Of a stretch of DNA of 58,026 nucleotides, positions 14,879 through 22,553 are shown piece after piece. This DNA is from a virus. The number at the start of each line of letters is the position of its first letter. Position 1 is the stretch's first letter. A model generated the notes under the pieces. That model was given only the letters and a program-made list of their open reading frames with translations. It had not been told where the DNA came from and searched no databases. The stretch covers positions 1 to 58,026 of IMG/VR virus record IMGVR_UViG_3300003323_001276; one strand, written 5' to 3'. The translations under genes were made by a program, and so were the position numbers.

Positions 14879-16735
14879 ATGAAATTTTTAAACAAACTTA
14901 AAAAAATTATTGGTCGAGAAACAGCTGAAAAAACTGTACCTCCAACTAAAATTGATTCGATAGTAACCATGGAAGGTGAGGAGCTTCTGAAGCTAATACA
15001 AATGCATGTTGATGAAGCTTTAGCAAAGGAGCGCTCTTCGAAAGAGGAGAAAGCGGAGCAATCAGGCAATAAGGATGCGCCTCGCAAAGATATTTATACA
15101 TGGTGCAATGAAGATGAGGAGAATCTTAGGGAAATATTTTTGGACAAAAAAATCGATGCATTTAAAGATAAAATTGGGAAAGTAGGGTCGGATACCCCAG
15201 CAGAAATTGCAGGAAAACATTTCAAGAATATAGTAGATGGCAAGTTTGACGGTGAGAGTGATAATTTTTCAATTGAACAAGAAATAGATGAAATCAAAGC
15301 CGAGAAAGAGGCTTGCGAGAGAGAACTTTCAGGTCATGGGGTTGGGGGATATTTTACGCTCGAGGAACTGAAAAACTTTTGCAAAGAAAAGAACATTACC
15401 TACAAAGGTCAATATGATTATTTTCGAGAGCAAAATATTCACTCCTTCGGCTATAAGATGCCCGCCTCTCCATTTAAGGTTTACAGTGACTGGGTATCCT
15501 ATGATGATTTATTTGGTCGAAAGGTGAAAAAAGAAATTGTAGATTATGACACTTTTAAAGAGCTAATGAAGAGGTATAATCTTAAAAAATCTACTGATTA
15601 CACAGTTTTGCGAAACTCAGTTCCAGAATGTGAAAATTTACCTTCTAATCCTAACACTTATTATGCCGATAAATGGATATCCTGGCACGATGTTATAAAT
15701 AATGTTGGAAAGTATTTTACTTTTGATGAATTAAAAAAATTATTAAAAGAACGCAACATTAAAACACCTGGGGAATACCAACGAATAAGAGTAAATAATG
15801 CTTTTGAATTAAAAATGCCTTGGAGACCTTCGACATACTATCGAAGTGAATGGAAAGGTTGGAATGATTTTTTGGGATTGGGGGCGGGAAGTTTTTGGGG
15901 TAGCGTTTATTACACCTATGAAGAATTAAAGGAGTATGTTCAAAAGAACAACATTAAAACACCTAAAGGGTATTATGAATTTAGAGATAATAAAGAACAT
16001 GAAAAGAAAATGCCCATGCGACTTTTTGACTTTTATCGTAATGAATGGATAGGATGGAATGATTTTTTGGGATTGGGGGCTGACGGTGAGAATGTTGTTG
16101 TTACACCTGTGCGTGCATTCAAGAAAAAAATGCTAACCTATCAGGAATTCAAGAATGTCATCATTGAATATAAGATATATCGGAAAACAGATTATTTGTA
16201 TTTCAGAAAGAAAAGTCCTTTAAAATATCAGTTACCAGAGCTTCCACAAGAGGTATATGATGATTACCCAGGATGGATTACTATGGTATCGCAATTGTTA
16301 AAAGAAGATAAGGAATACGAGGAGTATTATTACAAGTCAAGAGGAGGGAAAATCCGCTTTGAGGAGGATAAAACTGAAAAACAAAAAATAATTCCTCAAG
16401 AAGAGTCAAAGCTTGTAATTAGTGAGCCTCCAAAACCAATGGTACAGGAAACAATACCACATAGAGAAACCCTTGTTACAAAATACTCCTTGAACAAAGA
16501 TGGTACAATCAATGTAGTATCCAAACCATCGATTAACTCGCTTTTAATTCAGCAGAAAAATGATGGACACTTGCCCTTTGAAAAGGCGAGAGAGATAGTT
16601 AGAAAATTCAAGTTCAAGAATAAGGAGCAATTTAATAACTATCTCTTTAAGCCAGTAGGAATACCAGAAAAACCTGATCTCGTTTATTTCCACACAGGAT
16701 GGGAAAGTTGGGATGATTTTTTGGGTAATATATAG
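14879..16735 (+). CDS. Large protein with N-terminal helix domain and several Trp-rich INT_rpt-like repeats
   Basis: 618 aa. The N-terminal 60 residues duplicate the preceding small gene. A charged helical region follows (to about 155), then repeats of the same class as in 13938-14672: YFTLEELK..., YFTFDELK..., YYTYEELK..., each ending GW.(D/S)FLG-like, and a last copy LPFEKAREIV...GWESWDDFLGNI at the C-terminus. A linker near residues 490-545 is Pro/Lys-rich. The repeats are likely DNA- or RNA-binding. It is the last gene of the operon; a terminator follows after 9 bases. Confidence 0.65.
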   Translation: MKFLNKLKKIIGRETAEKTVPPTKIDSIVTMEGEELLKLIQMHVDEALAKERSSKEEKAEQSGNKDAPRKDIYTWCNEDEENLREIFLDKKIDAFKDKIGKVGSDTPAEIAGKHFKNIVDGKFDGESDNFSIEQEIDEIKAEKEACERELSGHGVGGYFTLEELKNFCKEKNITYKGQYDYFREQNIHSFGYKMPASPFKVYSDWVSYDDLFGRKVKKEIVDYDTFKELMKRYNLKKSTDYTVLRNSVPECENLPSNPNTYYADKWISWHDVINNVGKYFTFDELKKLLKERNIKTPGEYQRIRVNNAFELKMPWRPSTYYRSEWKGWNDFLGLGAGSFWGSVYYTYEELKEYVQKNNIKTPKGYYEFRDNKEHEKKMPMRLFDFYRNEWIGWNDFLGLGADGENVVVTPVRAFKKKMLTYQEFKNVIIEYKIYRKTDYLYFRKKSPLKYQLPELPQEVYDDYPGWITMVSQLLKEDKEYEEYYYKSRGGKIRFEEDKTEKQKIIPQEESKLVISEPPKPMVQETIPHRETLVTKYSLNKDGTINVVSKPSINSLLIQQKNDGHLPFEKAREIVRKFKFKNKEQFNNYLFKPVGIPEKPDLVYFHTGWESWDDFLGNI

Positions 16736-16744
16736 CGTAAAAGA

Positions 16745-16766
16745 AACCGCCTTCGGGCGGTTTTTT
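16745..16766 (+). terminator. Intrinsic terminator of the early operon
   Basis: AACCGCC-TTCG-GGCGGTT followed by a T run; a UUCG-capped hairpin. It closes the unit that starts at the 889-917 promoter. Confidence 0.9.
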
Positions 16767-16816
16767 GTTTGCTTAATATAAAGATAAGTCATACAATAAA
16801 TAAAAAAATAATAAAG

Positions 16817-17098
16817 ATGACCAACTGGACTTCCACCTTCATAGATATGTCTTTTAATCCCGAAATTAGAAATTTTTCGGCGATTGGTCAATGTCAGTTT
16901 TCAAACGCTATCGTATATATGGACGACATGGTTCCATACCTCGAATATGCAGGAAACAGCTTGTATAATACGGGGTTAATGGGTCATAAAATGTTTGTCG
17001 ATCAGCCACAGCCTGCACTTCTTGCGCCTAAAATCGTGCTTGATCCTGAGCCAGTTCCTAACCCAAGACCAATCCTTAACTTTTTACCATGGCCATAA
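16817..17098 (+). CDS. Hypothetical virion-associated protein
   Basis: 93 aa, unrecognised. The ATG at 16817 is preferred over a TTG at 16769 that lies in the terminator tail. The leader is AATAATAAAG, like those of other late genes. The product is Pro-rich at the C-terminus (PEPVPNPRPILNFLPWP). It is directly followed by a beta-rich protein and the tail adaptor, so a structural role is likely from context only. Confidence 0.6.
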   Translation: MTNWTSTFIDMSFNPEIRNFSAIGQCQFSNAIVYMDDMVPYLEYAGNSLYNTGLMGHKMFVDQPQPALLAPKIVLDPEPVPNPRPILNFLPWP

Positions 17099-17099
17099 G

Positions 17100-17750
17100 A
17101 TGATCAAACAAGAAAGTGTAAAAATAACACAAGGCCCAGGATTAACAGATACAACTGTTACTCTATCTTCCACGGGAAATGTAATTATAACATCTATATT
17201 AGCATCAAGTGATGCTATAGGAGTTGTTGATTTCATTAGGAGTGATGATGGTTTAACAATGTTTCGAGCATCAGTAAACAGTAATGTAACCCCAGGTTCG
17301 ACAAGCTTTTTATTTCCAGTATTTATGCTTAAGAAAGTTTTGTTAATTAGAACAGATTTTGCAGACACTTCAATCATAAATGTAATTATAAATTATATTG
17401 ATGCGACCGCAGATAACCCATTATTTGAGCCAAGTAGTCATTTTACAATAGGTTATGTTTCTAACGATACTGCGACTGATACGTTAATGCTTTCGAATTC
17501 ATCCTCCGATAACCTCAATTTTAAAAGCATCCACGCTACTTCAAATAATACAGCCAACGACATTAGTCTTTTTTTAGAATCACCTTTATTTACGCCAAAA
17601 ATACAAATAACAAACATTGCATCAGGATTGGTAGCGTATCAATTGTTAAGCAATCCCTTTGTTCTTAAGCCTGGCGAAAAGCTTTATGTTAGACAATCTC
17701 TCGCTGAGCCTGTAACTGCCTATGCATCCATTGTAAAGTTAACAACATGA
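17100..17750 (+). CDS. Probable beta-rich virion protein
   Basis: 216 aa, Ser/Thr/Val/Ile-rich with alternating hydrophobic pattern, as in phage decoration or tail-decoration proteins. The start at 17100 follows the previous stop by one base; a longer frame from 16995 would overlap the upstream gene. The last 4 bases overlap the adaptor gene start (ATGA type). No specific family recognised. Confidence 0.6.
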   Translation: MIKQESVKITQGPGLTDTTVTLSSTGNVIITSILASSDAIGVVDFIRSDDGLTMFRASVNSNVTPGSTSFLFPVFMLKKVLLIRTDFADTSIINVIINYIDATADNPLFEPSSHFTIGYVSNDTATDTLMLSNSSSDNLNFKSIHATSNNTANDISLFLESPLFTPKIQITNIASGLVAYQLLSNPFVLKPGEKLYVRQSLAEPVTAYASIVKLTT

Positions 17751-18403
17751 CATATAACGACCTTGTTGAAGAAATCAAATACATTACCACGAAGGGAAAC
17801 GAACCAAGTTTTGTAGCCCAAATCCCATCCATCATTGACAAGGGTGAGCGCGAAGCACAACTAAGACTAAACATACTCCAGTCTGAGAAGACTGTTGAGG
17901 GCATTATCGCCCCTTTTACAAATTTGATTTTAAAGCCCTTTGATTGGCTGTATACGGTATCTCTGACCATCGTCAATCCAGACGAGAATTACAAGGTATA
18001 TAACCTTAAGCGGAGAACCTATGGCTATGTAAGACGTATACAAGAAAATGATGATAACTTTGGAATTCCTGAATTTTATACCAACGAGGCGGAAAATCAA
18101 TATTTTATGTTTGCCCCAAAAGCAATGCTTCTGAAAAGTAACCTTAACAAGGAGTACTTTGCTTATACCCTTCGCTACCATGTAATCAAAGATACCCTTA
18201 ATGAGGGTAATCAACAAAATTGGCTTACAACCACATACCCAACTCTGTTGTTACAGTGCTGCCTCTATTATGCGTTTCTGATGTTACGCAACAAGGAAAT
18301 GGCAGACTATCACTTTTCTAAAATGCAGGAACTCGTTCAAGTTGCCTCCAAAACCAATATGGTTGGTAAAACTGACGAAAATATTCACTATCGCATCAGC
18401 TAA
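17747..18403 (+). CDS. Head-tail adaptor protein (SU10-type)
   Basis: 218 aa. The layout matches phage adaptor proteins that bind below the portal: an N-terminal helix TYNDLVEEI, then IPSIIDKGEREAQLRLNI, a beta domain with PFDWLYTVSLTI, the GIPEFYTNEAENQYFMFAP segment, and the NWLTTTYPTLLLQCCLYYAFLML helix. These features are typical of SU10-like adaptors. It would connect the portal (36887-38968) to the tail. It lies far from the portal in this genome, next to groEL. Confidence 0.7.
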   Translation: MTYNDLVEEIKYITTKGNEPSFVAQIPSIIDKGEREAQLRLNILQSEKTVEGIIAPFTNLILKPFDWLYTVSLTIVNPDENYKVYNLKRRTYGYVRRIQENDDNFGIPEFYTNEAENQYFMFAPKAMLLKSNLNKEYFAYTLRYHVIKDTLNEGNQQNWLTTTYPTLLLQCCLYYAFLMLRNKEMADYHFSKMQELVQVASKTNMVGKTDENIHYRIS

Positions 18404-18426
18404 TCCTTTACAAATTAACAATCAAT

Positions 18427-18456
18427 TCTCTAAGATAACCTAGTCAATTAACAACA
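18427..18456 (+). promoter_or_regulatory. Possible groEL promoter
   Basis: In the 66-base gap before groEL, a TTTACA-like -35 near 18407-18412 is followed 18 bases later by TAAGAT near 18431-18436. The elements are moderate. A later ribosome site AAAGG precedes the ATG. The exact limits are approximate. Confidence 0.35.
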
Positions 18457-18469
18457 AAGGTAAGAATTC

Positions 18470-20251
18470 ATGACAATGGTTATCAAAGATATCGTTAAAG
18501 GCGAAGAAGCCCATAAAAAGGTTTATTCAGGATTAAAAAAACTTGCAGAAACTGTTGGAAGCACATTTGGACCATCTGGTCGCCCTGTGTCCTTACAGCG
18601 TGATGATGGTACACTTCACTGCACTAAGGATGGTGTCACTGTTGCTCGTGAAATCACGTTTGCAGACCAAGTTGAATTTTCTGCTACAACCTATATCAAA
18701 GATATCGCCAACAATACTGTTGCTCGTGCGGGTGATGGAACAACAACCTCAATTCTTTTGGCTTGGATAATGTACCAACGGGCAAGAAATGAAAAAGGAG
18801 AGGCTTTAGTAAACGTTAACGCTGATTTTATGCGTGGAATGAAAGATGCGGCTGATTTTGCTATTAAGAAAATTAGGGAAGATGCCATTCCTGCTAAAGA
18901 CCCAGAGATTCTAGAAAAGGTAGCTTTAATTGCCTCTAATAACGATGTTGAAATTGCAGAATTACTTCGTGATGCGATGAAGGTGCTGGGTGAAACAGGT
19001 AATATCTATGTCGAAGAAAGTAAGTCGACAAAAACAAAAATGTTTACCTCACCTGGTATGGGTATTATGAAGGGCTTTATGTCTAACTATTTTGTGAATA
19101 ATCCAAAGCGTCTTACAAGCGAACTCTTATTACCTTTTGTGTTAATTACTGAAGATGAGATCCATTCAATATTTCAGTTAAACAATATTTTCCATCAGAT
19201 GGCAGAATATCATTTTGGGGAAAGAGCAAGCAAAGACGATGAACGTGTAAAATTGACAGATATGCCCCATATATTAATTATATGCAAAAAAATGAAGGAG
19301 GATGTCTTGGAATGGGTGATTACACAGCATGCATATCGAGGTATACAAGCGTGTGTGATTCAGGCGGATCATTTAGGTAATGACAATGAAGGTATTGAAG
19401 CATGGATGAGTGATTTAAGGCTCATTACTGGATGTCAGGGTATTGGAGGAAAGTTCTTGAGACGATTAGGCACAGGCTCGGCACAATGTAACATAGGTGA
19501 TCTAGGTCGTTTAAAGAAATCTGTTGTTAATAAAGAAAAGTCAATTCTTATCCCACTACCATCTTGCGAACAAAAGGTAAAAGATTACTGCGAGGGATTA
19601 AAAGAGCAAATCGAGAATGAAAAGGATGAAGATATTCGCGCTGTTCTCAGGTCAAGATTGGCTCGGCTCTCAGACGGGGTGGCAATCCTATCTATTGGAG
19701 GCATTACTGAAAAATCCGTTAAGGAACGTGCAGATCGTATTGAAGATGCTGTTTGCGCAGTAATGGTTGCTCGTGAAGAGGGTGTGTTGCCAGGTGCATG
19801 TTCTGCCTATATAAGAGCAGCATATAGTTTTGAAGATTGGACAGAGCCATTTAATAATAAAAGTTATTGCGATGGATATTTATTGGTGGGAGAGGCTTTA
19901 GTGAGTCTTTATCGATATTTATTAAGTACCGCTGGGATTGTTCAAGAAAGAAAAGAGGAAGATAAAATCATAAAGTGGGGGGATGAATACTACAAACCTA
20001 AAGAATGGATGGGCTTTAACTTAAGAACTCCCGAGATGATGGTAAATCTTTGGAATGAGGGTATTATTGAACCCGTGAAAGTTCAAATTGAGGCTATTCA
20101 AAATTCTGTAGACATAACCGCTATGCTTCTGAATACTGATTCGTTTGTGATCTATGCCGATGATCAAGATAAAAAGCAAATTTATCCCCCTAAGGGTGGG
20201 TATCAGGCATTAATGAATGGACTGAAGCCTGAAATGGCAATACGTATGTAA
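18470..20251 (+). CDS. groEL: Phage-encoded GroEL-type chaperonin
   Basis: 593 aa, longer than bacterial GroEL (about 545). Key ATPase motifs are present: TKDGVTVAREI, GDGTTTS, and the late IGGITEKSVKERADRIEDA block. The usual GAGGG-like glycine stretch is replaced by EEGVLPGACSA, and no C-terminal Gly-Gly-Met tail exists. The apical region is strongly diverged. It should fold phage proteins, perhaps the capsid, alone or with the GroES-like product of 39099-39755. It follows the adaptor gene after 66 bases and is followed by a perfect 14-bp hairpin. Confidence 0.9.
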   Translation: MTMVIKDIVKGEEAHKKVYSGLKKLAETVGSTFGPSGRPVSLQRDDGTLHCTKDGVTVAREITFADQVEFSATTYIKDIANNTVARAGDGTTTSILLAWIMYQRARNEKGEALVNVNADFMRGMKDAADFAIKKIREDAIPAKDPEILEKVALIASNNDVEIAELLRDAMKVLGETGNIYVEESKSTKTKMFTSPGMGIMKGFMSNYFVNNPKRLTSELLLPFVLITEDEIHSIFQLNNIFHQMAEYHFGERASKDDERVKLTDMPHILIICKKMKEDVLEWVITQHAYRGIQACVIQADHLGNDNEGIEAWMSDLRLITGCQGIGGKFLRRLGTGSAQCNIGDLGRLKKSVVNKEKSILIPLPSCEQKVKDYCEGLKEQIENEKDEDIRAVLRSRLARLSDGVAILSIGGITEKSVKERADRIEDAVCAVMVAREEGVLPGACSAYIRAAYSFEDWTEPFNNKSYCDGYLLVGEALVSLYRYLLSTAGIVQERKEEDKIIKWGDEYYKPKEWMGFNLRTPEMMVNLWNEGIIEPVKVQIEAIQNSVDITAMLLNTDSFVIYADDQDKKQIYPPKGGYQALMNGLKPEMAIRM

Positions 20252-20263
20252 GCGCAGTGTTAG

Positions 20264-20296
20264 ATCAATTCTACAACTAGAGGTTGTAGAATTGAT
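20264..20296. other. Perfect 14-bp hairpin after groEL
   Basis: ATCAATTCTACAAC (20264-20277) and its exact reverse complement (20283-20296) flank a 5-base loop, 13 bases after the groEL stop. There is no T run on either strand, so it is not a standard terminator. It may be an mRNA-stabilising or RNase III site, or an operator. Confidence 0.7.
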
Positions 20297-20304
20297 TAGC
20301 AAAT

Positions 20305-20396
20305 AAAAAAGCCCCCATTGAAACTTAAGAGACTCATAAAGGGGGTGGTGAGAAAAAATTTATAACTAATTTAATAACGTGAGGCAAACCGCCTCG
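20305..20396 (-). ncRNA. Candidate small RNA, minus strand, downstream of groEL
   Basis: Reading the minus strand: -35 TTGCTA (20431-20426), 17-nt spacer, -10 TATTTA (20408-20403), predicted start near 20396. A 5' hairpin GAGGC/GCCTC (20395-20381) follows at once, then an AU-rich linker with six consecutive T, then terminator CCCCC/GGGGG (20345-20341/20316-20312) and a T run (20310-20305). Same design as the array at 130-612. Confidence 0.6.
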
Positions 20397-20500
20397 TTCG
20401 TATAAATATCATTAACTTTGAAATTTAGCAAGTCCATCTTAATTCACTTGCAATGTGATTAAGGGATGTTATATTAAGCAACCAATAGGAGAAGTTGTTG

Positions 20501-20683
20501 ATGTTCCATAAGATTTTAAGATGTTCTTTTTTGCTAGTAGCCTTTCCCTTTTTTTTAAAAATATTTGAATGCGGCTGGAATATGGATTTTGAGAACGCAA
20601 TGAAAGCTTATATGCTGCTTGGTATTATAGGTATGATATATCTCATCCTTGCTCTTCTAGGGAATCTTTTAGATAAGGATTAA
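20501..20683 (+). CDS. Small membrane protein
   Basis: 60 aa with two predicted membrane helices (about residues 9-22 and 36-55). The ATG at 20501 is chosen behind ATAGGA; TTG codons at 20495 and 20498 are alternatives. It precedes two more small membrane proteins of similar topology. Holin-like or exclusion functions are possible, but unproven. Confidence 0.6.
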   Translation: MFHKILRCSFLLVAFPFFLKIFECGWNMDFENAMKAYMLLGIIGMIYLILALLGNLLDKD

Positions 20684-20686
20684 GTC

Positions 20687-20881
20687 ATGAAACCGTTGAT
20701 TAAAATTTTAGCCAAATGTTATGCCATCCTTATCACCCCATTTGTTTTGAGATTACTTTATGGGTTGTGGATTTTTGAAAGATCTTATGCAGATTGGAGT
20801 ATGGGCGCAATTGCATTCTTAACAGTTTTTTTCGGATTTATTATGGTTATGATTTTTATTACTGGGATATGGAGGGATTAA
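20687..20881 (+). CDS. Small two-helix membrane protein, tandem copy 1
   Basis: 64 aa with two hydrophobic helices. Its first 30 residues (MKPLIKIL...ITPFVLRLLYGLWI) are nearly identical to the next gene, showing a recent tandem duplication with a diverged second helix. It starts 3 bases after the previous stop. Function unknown. Confidence 0.65.
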   Translation: MKPLIKILAKCYAILITPFVLRLLYGLWIFERSYADWSMGAIAFLTVFFGFIMVMIFITGIWRD

Positions 20882-20884
20882 GCC

Positions 20885-21115
20885 ATGAAACCATTGATTA
20901 AAATTTTAACCATTTGTTATGCCGTCCTTATCACTCCATTTGTTTTGAGATTACTTTATGGGTTGTGGATTTTAGAAAAACGATATGTGTCTTGGGGTTT
21001 ACTTGCGGCAGCAGTTTTATCATTATTATTCGCACTAGCTCTTGCATTTGTTTATTTAACTAAAGACATTGGATCTGGGGAAGATTCATGTTTGTTTCGG
21101 GTGCAATTTATATAA
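20885..21115 (+). CDS. Small two-helix membrane protein, tandem copy 2
   Basis: 76 aa, nearly identical to the upstream copy over the first membrane helix and different afterwards, with a charged tail. The 3' end overlaps a 25-codon frame. Adjacent copies with a constant first helix and a variable second helix suggest diversification. Function unknown. Confidence 0.65.
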   Translation: MKPLIKILTICYAVLITPFVLRLLYGLWILEKRYVSWGLLAAAVLSLLFALALAFVYLTKDIGSGEDSCLFRVQFI

Positions 21116-21165
21116 TATTAGGCTTTGTATTGGGTCATTTTGTATTTTCCAAAATGAAGCTATGA
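21088..21165 (+). CDS. Possible 25-aa membrane peptide
   Basis: ATG at 21088 after GGGGAAG opens a 25-codon frame that is almost entirely one hydrophobic helix (MFVSGAIYIILGFVLGHFVF...). It overlaps the end of the upstream gene by 28 bases in another frame. Small membrane peptides are common in phage lysis or exclusion gene sets. Evidence is limited to ribosome site, composition and position. Confidence 0.4.
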   Translation: MFVSGAIYIILGFVLGHFVFSKMKL

Positions 21166-21188
21166 GAACCTATCCTAAAGGAAGTCTG

Positions 21189-21217
21189 TTGACACCTTTT
21201 ACCCTCTAGGGTATATT
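21189..21217 (+). promoter_or_regulatory. Consensus-like sigma70 promoter
   Basis: TTGACA (21189-21194), exact 17-nt spacer, TATATT (21212-21217). This is the best promoter match in the window. No protein gene follows on this strand; only two terminator-ended small units lie downstream, so the product is probably RNA. Confidence 0.8.
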
Positions 21218-21223
21218 TAAGCG

Positions 21224-21276
21224 TGAAGTTTTAGATTTCATAATTTATCCTGACTTCCCCTCCTCGGAGGGGTTTT
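21224..21276 (+). ncRNA. Candidate 53-nt small RNA
   Basis: Starts behind the 21189-21217 promoter and ends at the hairpin CCCCTC-CTCG-GAGGGG (21257-21272) followed by four T. A weak 5' hairpin TGAA/TTCA is present. The short T run may allow read-through to the second terminator at 21382, giving a longer RNA of about 160 nt. Confidence 0.6.
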
Positions 21277-21309
21277 CAAAATTTAAAACTGATCATGTAT
21301 AATTTCATG

Positions 21310-21382
21310 ATACGAATCTCCTAACCAAATAAAGTTGGTAATACCGCGGAATTGAAACCTTTCTGACCAATTCCGCTTTTTT
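21310..21382 (+). ncRNA. Candidate 73-nt small RNA with two hairpins
   Basis: TATAAT (21298-21303), with TTCAAA 17 nt upstream, gives a start near 21310. The RNA carries hairpin ACCAA/TTGGT (21324-21339), then terminator GCGGAATTG (21346-21354)/CAATTCCGC (21368-21376) and six T. It ends 4 bases before the stop of the convergent tail-fibre gene, for which the stem can also act as a barrier. Confidence 0.6.
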
Positions 21383-21385
21383 ATT

Positions 21386-22480
21386 CTATTTCACGTTCCC
21401 AAGCTGTACCTTGATATCCTCTAGTTCAAGAGCGAGCTTTGAGTTTTCTGCCTTGAGATCTTTTAAGGCTGCCAAAAGAAGTACTGCGATACCATTATAA
21501 TCGATTGAAAACGGCTCACCGTTATCGTCCAAATTAACCACCTCAGGAAAGAGTTTGTTAACCTCTTCGGCAATCAAACCAACGGTTTTCTTGTTAACAG
21601 AATTACCCTCAGAACTACCATTTTTATATCTAAAGGTGACTGGCTCAAGCTTGTATATATTGCTCAAGACCTCATGATTGACTTCGATTGGCTGAATGTC
21701 TTCTTTGAAGCGTTGTGAAGAAGTAAGTAAGAATAGCTGATTAGCAGCACCAACAACTACAGTCGTACCTGTGCTAGAAGTAAAGTTGGTGTAAACGTTT
21801 CCTTGCAAGTCAACTTCAACGTTGTTTTGATAGGTTACTTTTAAGGGTGTGCCTATAACCTGTCTTTTAAAGACTATATCGGTTGTATTTGATTGGATAG
21901 CGTTTGTTGTAAGGGTTGGGCCATCGAATCCCGTATCCGAACCAACGGTATTACCATTCAATGCATAGGAGCCTGCAGTCATAGAAATAGTATTGGCAGT
22001 TGTAAACTGAATGTCATTTGTATCAACAATAAATGCGTCTACGTTGCCAAACGTTAGATCTTGACGAGGAACTGAGGTAGTTCCAAGGTTACATGAGGTT
22101 GTTTGGCTCATATTACCTGAGTTGTCTACAAACAAAAACCCAGACTGATCTTGTTGCAAGACGTTTCCGACTATATTCGCCTCCCCAAACACGCTGGGGT
22201 TATTCATTAAAAGAGCTTGCGAACCAACGGTGAGGTTGGTGTTTCCAATGTTGATGGAGTTCGGTAATGCAGTTGTTTGGTCGGTATTGGTTAAATATGT
22301 TGCATCAGAAGGAGCGCCACCCGTTCCTGAAGGGTCAAAGGTAATGCTTCCAATAGCTAATTGCTCTACAACAGTTGGGTCGCCATCGCTTACAACCACC
22401 ACCCCCTCATAGGGTTGGAGGGTGTCCTTAAGGGCGGCGTATTCTGTTTGCGTTAAAACTTTTCTTACTAAATAATCCAT
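21386..22480 (-). CDS. Tail fibre/spike with C-terminal S74 intramolecular chaperone
   Basis: 364 aa. The C-terminal approximately 110 residues match the Peptidase_S74 chaperone domain: SSQRFKEDIQPI with the self-cleavage Ser, LEPVTFRYKNG, VGLIAEEV, and a final coiled coil. The N-terminal part is beta-rich and repetitive like fibre shafts. The chaperone domain assists trimer folding and is cut off by autoproteolysis. Ribosome site AAAAAAGGA. It is the last gene of the minus-strand tail block. Confidence 0.85.
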   Translation of the reverse strand: MDYLVRKVLTQTEYAALKDTLQPYEGVVVVSDGDPTVVEQLAIGSITFDPSGTGGAPSDATYLTNTDQTTALPNSINIGNTNLTVGSQALLMNNPSVFGEANIVGNVLQQDQSGFLFVDNSGNMSQTTSCNLGTTSVPRQDLTFGNVDAFIVDTNDIQFTTANTISMTAGSYALNGNTVGSDTGFDGPTLTTNAIQSNTTDIVFKRQVIGTPLKVTYQNNVEVDLQGNVYTNFTSSTGTTVVVGAANQLFLLTSSQRFKEDIQPIEVNHEVLSNIYKLEPVTFRYKNGSSEGNSVNKKTVGLIAEEVNKLFPEVVNLDDNGEPFSIDYNGIAVLLLAALKDLKAENSKLALELEDIKVQLGNVK

Positions 22481-22553
22481 TTTTTATTCCTTTTTTATTT
22501 TTATTTAGTTTATTGAGTTATTTATCTCAGTATGTTGAGATAATTAGTTGTCC

